This document shows positions 6,369-10,793 of a stretch of 10,793 bases of DNA, piece after piece. The stretch lies in assembly GCA_017557085.1 (NCBI GenBank), contig JAFZAR010000023.1:1-10793 (forward strand), read 5' to 3'. Source of the DNA: Verrucomicrobiota bacterium (GTDB taxonomy: Bacteria; Verrucomicrobiota; Verrucomicrobiia; Limisphaerales; UBA1412). Numbering within the stretch: the first letter of the stretch is position 1; the number at the start of each line of letters is the position of its first letter. The notes beneath the pieces are model-generated. The model worked only from the letters and a program-made list of their open reading frames with translations. It ran no database searches and was not told where the DNA came from. The position numbers and the translations under genes are program-made.

Positions 6369-8084
6369 ATGAATGATATTGCAAACTGGCTTTTGTCGAA
6401 TTGGGTTTTTGCTACGCTTCCGGCCTTGACTCTCATCATGGGATTGGGCGAGATCGTAGGTCGCTTCAAACTGCCAGGCAACTTCAAGCTGGGAGTGGCC
6501 GCCGTTTTCTTTGTGGGTGTGGTATTTGGCATGATCTATCCGGATCTGAAGATTCACCATGATATAGAGAGATTTGGTCTGGCGCTGTTCATTTATTGTG
6601 TCGGTTTGACAGCCGCGCCCGCGTTTTTTCAGTCACTCAAGCGCAATGGATTGATGCTGAATTTTGTGACTTTTGTGGCAATGACCGCCATTTTCTTCTG
6701 CAGTGTAGGTGTGATCAAGTTCTGCGGCAAAGATTCCATGGTCATCAGTGGTCTGTTCTGCGGGACACTGACGAATACACCTTCCTTGAACGCGGCCAAA
6801 GAGGCAAAACGCCTGATGAGCAAAAATGCGATCGAGCAGTATATCAAAGAAAACGGATTGGATGACGATCAAGCCGATGAGTATAGAGATATTCAAAATG
6901 ATATCGTTGAAAAGAATTTGAAAAAGGCGGATGCCGGTTATGGTGTGGCGTATCCTTTTGCCATCATCGGTGTGCTGTTGATCATTCAATTCCACCTGAT
7001 GAGAGAAAGAAAACGCACCGCCAATCTGCCCCCACCAGCAGCGATCTATCTGATCAGTGTTGTCGAATTGGGTAAGGATGTGCCGGGGAATTACCGCTGC
7101 TGGACGGGTGCTTTGATCAATCGTTTTACGGGTGTGGTGGCATCCCGTTACCGCTTTAACGGAGAACATCATTTTATTGATGGTGATACGATGATCCCTA
7201 TGGGCGCGATGGTCGTGATCGAAGGGCCTTCCGAGTCTGTGGAAAAGGCCGCGGATATCCTGGGCAGGAAGGGGGATATGGCTCTTATTCAGGATCGTGA
7301 ATATTTTTCGACACGTTTTTTTACCGTCTCCAATAAACTGCTGATCAATCAAAGTGTCTGGAGTCTGAAGCTGAGTAATATGGGCGCGAGTATCTGTCGT
7401 ATCAAACGAGGTGATACACGCCTTGAGATCAACCAGCGCACACGTCTTCAGCTGGGTGATTTGGTGCGTGTGATTGTCAAAAAGGACAAACAGGCATCGC
7501 TCAATAAATTCTTTGGCAACTCTATGAACATTGCTACCGAACAGACCTTTTTCAGTCTATTTGTCGGTGTCGCTCTGGGGCTTTTGATTGGCCAGATCCC
7601 CATCCCGATTCCGGGAGTAGATGTTCCGGTCACCTTGGGATATGCCGGCGGACCGCTAGTTGTCGCTCTGGTTTTCGGTTCCATAGGACGTTCCGGGCCT
7701 TTTGTCTGGAGCATCGCTCCGGCCGCGAATATGGCTTTGCGTCATGCAGGGTTCGCGTTGTTTCTGGCGGTGATTGGTGTCAATTCCGGTTCAAAACTGC
7801 TGAGCACATTGAGAGGGGACGGCTGGTTCCTGATCCTTGTTTCATTGGGAATGCTGATCCTTGTTCATCTGATTATATGGGTAGTACTGCTGATATGCCG
7901 GGTGCCGAGTATCCCGACAATGCTGGGTGTGATGAGCGGTTTCCAGACTCAGCCGATGGCGATGGAATTCGCGGCTTCCCGTTCAGATGCCACGAGCGTG
8001 AATGTGGGCAACGCCTCAGTCTATCCTTTGGCGACGATCCTCAAGATCTTCTACGCCCAGCTTTTGATAGTGATGTTCTTATAG
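6369..8084 (+). CDS. Aspartate:alanine exchanger family (AspT/YidE-type) transporter with two RCK_C domains
   Basis: Inner-membrane antiporter-type protein of 571 residues with the architecture Asp-Al_Ex, RCK_C, RCK_C, Asp-Al_Ex. The N-terminal membrane half has GTLTNTP (132-138) and GYGVAYPF (190-197). Cytosolic TrkA-C-like domains span about 226-300 and 318-383. The C-terminal half carries YAGGPLVVALVFGSIGRSGP, LFLAVIGVNSG, GVMSGFQTQPMAMEFA and SVYPLATILKIFYAQLLI, all characteristic of the family. AspT of Tetragenococcus exchanges aspartate for alanine, but many relatives have unknown substrates, so exchange of amino acids or dicarboxylates is only inferred. A highly charged stretch (about 143-188) between the GTLTNTP helix and GYGVAYPF appears longer than usual. 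An in-frame TAA at 6360-6362 makes ATG 6369 the first ATG; no Shine-Dalgarno is evident. It has its own upstream control region and converges with the exbB operon. Confidence 0.9.
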   Translation: MNDIANWLLSNWVFATLPALTLIMGLGEIVGRFKLPGNFKLGVAAVFFVGVVFGMIYPDLKIHHDIERFGLALFIYCVGLTAAPAFFQSLKRNGLMLNFVTFVAMTAIFFCSVGVIKFCGKDSMVISGLFCGTLTNTPSLNAAKEAKRLMSKNAIEQYIKENGLDDDQADEYRDIQNDIVEKNLKKADAGYGVAYPFAIIGVLLIIQFHLMRERKRTANLPPPAAIYLISVVELGKDVPGNYRCWTGALINRFTGVVASRYRFNGEHHFIDGDTMIPMGAMVVIEGPSESVEKAADILGRKGDMALIQDREYFSTRFFTVSNKLLINQSVWSLKLSNMGASICRIKRGDTRLEINQRTRLQLGDLVRVIVKKDKQASLNKFFGNSMNIATEQTFFSLFVGVALGLLIGQIPIPIPGVDVPVTLGYAGGPLVVALVFGSIGRSGPFVWSIAPAANMALRHAGFALFLAVIGVNSGSKLLSTLRGDGWFLILVSLGMLILVHLIIWVVLLICRVPSIPTMLGVMSGFQTQPMAMEFAASRSDATSVNVGNASVYPLATILKIFYAQLLIVMFL

Positions 8085-8156
8085 AGAAGGAAAAGCTTTT
8101 TAAATATTTTCTCTACCAGATTGGGAAGAGGTAATCAATTTTTATCCTTTTTCCCA
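8082..8156. terminator. Convergent-gene junction with two imperfect hairpins
   Basis: TAGAGAA (8082-8088, overlapping the AspT-type stop codon) pairs with TTCTCTA (8109-8115) around an A/T-rich loop. A second imperfect stem joins TGGGAAGAGG (8122-8131) to CCTTTTTCCCA (8146-8156), overlapping the end of the TPR gene. Neither is followed by a proper T-run, so these are only candidates for ending the two convergent transcripts. Confidence 0.3.
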
Positions 8157-8689
8157 GATTCTAAATATCTCAGATAAGGTTTGAAATCAGGGTCGTTCTC
8201 GAACATCTTATCTACTTCTTTGGGATCACCTTTGCGTTTGGCCACTTTCAGCCAGTAGTCCACTTTGTCGAAGCGTTTGGTCAGACTGTGATAGCAGGCG
8301 TAGTCATAGGCGAAGCGCCAGTCATTCTTGAATTGCTTTTCTACGGATTGGAGCGTTTCATAAGCTTTCTGGTATTGCTTTTGATTGTAGAAAGACTGAG
8401 CCCGCATCATCCAGGAATCTACATTGGCACTGTGGAAGAGCGTAAGGGAATAGGAGACATCTTTGCATTTTTTATGGTACCCCAGCTTGTACAGGATGGA
8501 CCATTTCAGTGCCAGCACCTCAAAGCGGATCGCGTATTTGTCCACGATCTGTTCGATGGATGACAGTGCTTCTTCACCGTTGCCCAGCTCCATCCATCCG
8601 ATCGCTTCGAGAAAGAAAGTCATGCTGGGGTTTTCCGAGAACGGCGGCAGCTCTGGTTCTGCGTTAGGAGCGGGAATATCTTTTTTCAT
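8135..8689 (-). CDS. TPR-type repeat protein, last gene of the exbB operon
   Basis: A 184-residue soluble protein with no signal peptide or membrane helix, built of paired amphipathic helices of the tetratricopeptide kind. Clear units are about 23-53 (FLEAIGWMELGNGEEALSSI), 56-88, 90-122 (SWMMRAQSFYNQKQYQKAYETL) and 124-155 (DYACYHSLTKRFDKVDYWLKVA). The closing DPDFKPYLRYL (166-176) is like the end-of-array segment of many bacterial TPR proteins. The first 20 residues are Pro/Glu-rich and probably disordered. It should act as a protein-interaction scaffold in the cytoplasm; the partner is unknown, although the operon suggests a link to the ExbB/ExbD/TonB-like complex. Its ATG shares one base with the TGA of the zinc-ribbon gene (TGATG), which implies translational coupling. 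Confidence 0.85.
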   Translation of the reverse strand: MKKDIPAPNAEPELPPFSENPSMTFFLEAIGWMELGNGEEALSSIEQIVDKYAIRFEVLALKWSILYKLGYHKKCKDVSYSLTLFHSANVDSWMMRAQSFYNQKQYQKAYETLQSVEKQFKNDWRFAYDYACYHSLTKRFDKVDYWLKVAKRKGDPKEVDKMFENDPDFKPYLRYLESGKKDKN

Positions 8690-8913
8690 CAGAATTTTAC
8701 GCTTTCATTTACTTTTCCGCAGTGAGGACAGCGGGAACGATCTACGTCCGGGTCATCCGTATAGACGAAATCACATTTTTTGCAGCGGAAGATACGGTCC
8801 TTGCTGGGCGCGGGTTCAAAGCGCTTGCGCAGCTTTTCTGAGTGGATATTCAGCACACAGATGAAAAGCAAAACCAGGACAACATCTAACAATATGACAT
8901 CTTCTAAATTCAT
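8689..8913 (-). CDS. Small membrane-anchored zinc-ribbon protein
   Basis: A 74-residue protein of unknown function. Residues 6-22 are a single hydrophobic helix (VILLDVVLVLLFICVL), followed by a basic segment (KLRKRF, 27-32) that predicts the C-terminus stays in the cytoplasm. Two CxxC pairs, C44-KK-C47 and C62-PH-C65, form a rubredoxin/zinc-ribbon knuckle pair about 14 residues apart. It could be a metal or redox sensor, or a small structural partner of the membrane complex. It begins 3 bases after the TonB-like stop codon and overlaps the TPR gene by one base, so it belongs to the operon despite its size. Confidence 0.8.
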   Translation of the reverse strand: MNLEDVILLDVVLVLLFICVLNIHSEKLRKRFEPAPSKDRIFRCKKCDFVYTDDPDVDRSRCPHCGKVNESVKF

Positions 8914-8916
8914 GGC

Positions 8917-9777
8917 TTATTGAGGTGTTTGTATGGACTGTGTGGCCCAGCAGATCGTAAATAAAACCGTTTGAGATCGCGTCCAGTTATCCGGCCGGCG
9001 CGGTGTATCAGAGAAAACAGGATTAACGGGAAGCAGACGCATGGACTGGATGGCGCGGATGGCATCCTCGTCGGCTTGCGGCATCCCGGAGGATGAAAAT
9101 AACGTGGCTGAAAAGATACGGCCGTCTTCGCCCAGTACGGCTTGAACAACGGTGTTGGGCAGAATGCCGTTCCAGGACTGAGTGGGAAGCTCCGTCGGCG
9201 GGAGTTTCCAGGTGTTCTTGAGACTGTCCGGAAGCTGGATATAAGAATGGGTGGGAAAGGTCCTGACGTAAGATTCCTTCAGCTTAAGCGAGGGAACATA
9301 GGGGCTTTCCTGGACCTCGATCCGTTCCGCGGTAGGCATCAGGACATCAGACAGTTCCTTGGCGAAAATATTCGTCGGAGGAGTTATTTCAAAAGAGGGA
9401 TAGGCCGATTTCGAGCTGTAGGTCGTGGTTTGCTTTTCTGTCCATAAAAAGCCGGATACCCCGTTTTCATGCGCTCCGGCAAAAACACTTGGATCAAAGG
9501 CTTCTATTATTGAAGCGACAGCGGAATGAGGATCGGTGTCGTAATTAGCGACCATCAATGTTTTCTGCCGGGTATCGGGCTGACGGGGAACGATTTTTCT
9601 GGAGTCTAAGAAGATGTAATAAAAAAGGATATGAATAAGGAACAAACATCCTATCAGAGTGTACCACTTCTTCGGAGACCATGTTTGTTTTTCCAGCACA
9701 GCCCGATCTGACGCGTAGGAGTTAGCGCTTTTGTGATTCATCGGATGATTGGATATCAGTTTGAGCCGGTGGATCAT
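8917..9777 (-). CDS. tonB: TonB-like energy-transducer protein
   Basis: A 286-residue inner-membrane protein with one N-terminal helix (about 38-57, WYTLIGCLFLIHILFYYIFL) and a large periplasmic part. The helix carries a histidine (H49), as E. coli TonB does (H20), where it is essential for coupling to ExbB/ExbD. The C-terminal region (about 207-280) matches a TonB_C domain: TVVQAVLGEDGRIFSATLFSSSG, then DEDAIRAIQSMRLLPV, and a late strand TVLFTICW. The linker (60-200) lacks the long Pro-Glu/Pro-Lys runs of classic TonB, and the first conserved TonB_C segment (the YP..A...G..G block) is degenerate, so 'TonB family' is safer than TonB itself. Residue 13 is also Met (9741-9739); that start would cut the overlap with exbD from 56 to 20 bases, and neither start has a good ribosome site. 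Confidence 0.78.
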   Translation of the reverse strand: MIHRLKLISNHPMNHKSANSYASDRAVLEKQTWSPKKWYTLIGCLFLIHILFYYIFLDSRKIVPRQPDTRQKTLMVANYDTDPHSAVASIIEAFDPSVFAGAHENGVSGFLWTEKQTTTYSSKSAYPSFEITPPTNIFAKELSDVLMPTAERIEVQESPYVPSLKLKESYVRTFPTHSYIQLPDSLKNTWKLPPTELPTQSWNGILPNTVVQAVLGEDGRIFSATLFSSSGMPQADEDAIRAIQSMRLLPVNPVFSDTPRRPDNWTRSQTVLFTICWATQSIQTPQ

Positions 9778-10192
9778 CTTCCACGTTGCGCCTGGACTTG
9801 GTGGCCATCAGTATCCGCTTCAGCCCCGCCTGATAGGTAAGGGCACTTGCGTGGGCGATCCTGTCCACCTGTGCTTTATGGTCGGCAACGATGATGACCG
9901 CTGTATCCGGATTCTTCTCCGCGGCATGTTTGAAACTCTTCAGCAGAGCCTCATCCGAAATGCTCCTGTTGGCGATATAATACCGGCCGTCATCATCCAA
10001 TCCTACCACCAGTGAAGGACCGGTGATGCCCGGAAGTTCCGTATCCGGAGCGGGGAGTTCGATATTCACACCGGATTTATTGACAAGAGAGGATTCTACC
10101 AGCAGAAACGCAATGATCAAGAGGAGTACGCAAGAAAAAGCGGAACCGTCCAAACGGTTGCTCATAGCTTTTAAATTGCGGTGATATTTCAC
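9722..10192 (-). CDS. exbD: ExbD/TolR-family protein lacking the usual pore aspartate
   Basis: A 156-residue protein with one membrane helix (about 17-33), the SGVNIELPAPD block (40-50) that follows the helix in ExbD/TolR, and a periplasmic domain ending in the typical HASALTYQAGLKRILMAT segment. In the family this subunit sits inside the ExbB pentamer, and an Asp in the helix (D25 in E. coli) relays protons. Aligning without gaps back from the SG..IELP block puts C21 (or S20) where that Asp belongs. The nearest acidic residue is D15, six residues earlier at the membrane edge. The start is GTG 10192, supported by AGAGG six bases upstream, a site that overlaps the exbB stop region; an internal ATG exists at residue 10. 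The tail after about residue 135 is polar and acidic. The gene overlaps the TonB-like gene downstream. Confidence 0.8.
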   Translation of the reverse strand: MKYHRNLKAMSNRLDGSAFSCVLLLIIAFLLVESSLVNKSGVNIELPAPDTELPGITGPSLVVGLDDDGRYYIANRSISDEALLKSFKHAAEKNPDTAVIIVADHKAQVDRIAHASALTYQAGLKRILMATKSRRNVEDDPPAQTDIQSSDESQKR

Positions 10193-10202
10193 AGGATGCC
10201 TC

Positions 10203-10793
10203 TTAGTGGTTGTTGTTCAGATCGTGAGACGGCTCGAAGAGAAAATGAGTGATATCTGTGGATGTTTTTTCCATATCCAGAACGATGTTGTTCACTCTCT
10301 CGATCAGATAATTATACCCGGCGCGGGCGGTAACGGAAAGTGCCAGACCCAGTGCCGCGGAGATGAGCGCGGTCCAGATGCCGCCGCTCAGAACATTGAC
10401 ATCCGCGAAAGGACCTGCCAACTGCATTGCGCGAAACATCTTGATCATTCCAAGAACAGTTCCCAGACAGCCTAACGGCTGAGCGATTTCGGCAATCGTT
10501 GCCAGCCAGGAAAGGCGTGTTTCCAGACGGGGCACTTCTATCAACCCTGCTGATTCGATAGCGTCGTTCACGCTTTTGGTTCCCAGGTTCTTATTTAGGA
10601 TGGCCAGTTTGACCAGACGCGCGACGGGACCGGGAGTCGCGTCACATATCGAGATTGCTTCCATCTGATTTTCCCGGCGCAGCACATTTTTTACGCCGGT
10701 GATGAATTCTTTGGAGTCGATCTGAGCCCGGTGATAGTGTAGAAGCCGTTCAATGAATATGGCGGCTCCCAGTGCGCCCAGCACCAAAAGCAC
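10203..10793 (-). CDS. exbB: ExbB/TolQ-family proton-channel protein (5' end missing)
   Basis: The visible 196 residues begin inside the first membrane helix (LLVLGALGAAIFIERLL), so the N-terminus lies beyond the right edge; the edge GTG is probably an internal Val. A cytoplasmic helical region follows, then the MotA_ExbB core with two helices: LATIAEIAQPLGCLGTVLGMI (97-117) and GGIWTALISAALGLALSV (137-154). In the family it forms the pentameric inner-membrane channel that drives ExbD and TonB (or TolA). T112 matches the conserved pore Thr (T148 in E. coli ExbB). T141 occupies the place of E176 and A146 that of T181, two other conserved polar pore residues. It ends 10 bases before exbD and heads the visible operon. 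ExbB rather than TolQ is chosen from the TonB-like neighbour. Confidence 0.85.
   Translation of the reverse strand: MLLVLGALGAAIFIERLLHYHRAQIDSKEFITGVKNVLRRENQMEAISICDATPGPVARLVKLAILNKNLGTKSVNDAIESAGLIEVPRLETRLSWLATIAEIAQPLGCLGTVLGMIKMFRAMQLAGPFADVNVLSGGIWTALISAALGLALSVTARAGYNYLIERVNNIVLDMEKTSTDITHFLFEPSHDLNNNH

Noticed and set aside
6633..7352. Open frame of 239 codons on the minus strand
   Set aside because: Antisense to the AspT-type transporter, with His/Ile-rich non-protein-like composition and no family resemblance.
7877..8134. Open frame of 85 codons over the end of the AspT-type gene
   Set aside because: Out-of-frame shadow; most of it overlaps the conserved C-terminal motifs of the transporter and the rest is the convergent spacer.
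1..10793. CRISPR array, tRNA, rRNA, insertion sequence, integrase or attachment site
   Set aside because: No regularly spaced direct repeats, cloverleaf sequence, transposase-like frame or terminal inverted repeats were recognised on either strand.

Overview
The window comes from a Gram-negative bacterium: it encodes a signal-peptide-bearing beta-barrel outer-membrane protein and an ExbB/ExbD/TonB-type inner-membrane cluster. Base composition is moderate and most start codons lack a good Shine-Dalgarno sequence. The association of ExbB/ExbD/TonB-like proteins with a small membrane zinc ribbon and a TPR protein suggests the Verrucomicrobiota/Lentisphaerota side of the tree, but this is an impression from gene style; no rRNA or marker gene here settles it.

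Layout. (1) Positions 1-82 hold the last 26 codons of a rightward gene. It shares a bidirectional terminator (106-138) with the leftward gene rlmI (159-1367), a 23S rRNA m5C methyltransferase of the PUA plus Rossmann type. (2) After a 196-base divergent spacer, a rightward transport block follows: an alginate-export-type outer-membrane channel (1564-2997), a DASS/SLC13 anion transporter (3019-4518), a second diverged DASS paralogue (4590-6062) and a strong terminator (6085-6115). (3) A 306-base regulatory spacer, rich in palindromes and repeats, precedes an aspartate:alanine-exchanger family (AspT-type) transporter with two RCK_C domains (6369-8084). (4) Converging on it is a tight leftward operon read from the right edge: exbB (partial, 10793-10203), exbD (10192-9722), a TonB-like protein (9777-8917), a membrane-anchored zinc ribbon (8913-8689) and a TPR protein (8689-8135). 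These genes overlap or are separated by 3 to 10 bases.

How they may work together (inference): the outer-membrane channel plus two DASS carriers form a route for small carboxylates, most likely C4-dicarboxylates, across both membranes. The nearby AspT-type exchanger fits amino-acid/dicarboxylate exchange, but it has its own control region and no decarboxylase gene is present. The leftward operon looks like a TonB-type force-transduction module. Several residues that form the proton path in E. coli ExbB/ExbD are replaced in both subunits, so it may be decoupled or differently energised. This is the most unusual thing in the window, followed by the reciprocal changes of the substrate/sodium-binding SNT motifs in the two DASS paralogues and the palindrome array upstream of the AspT-type gene.
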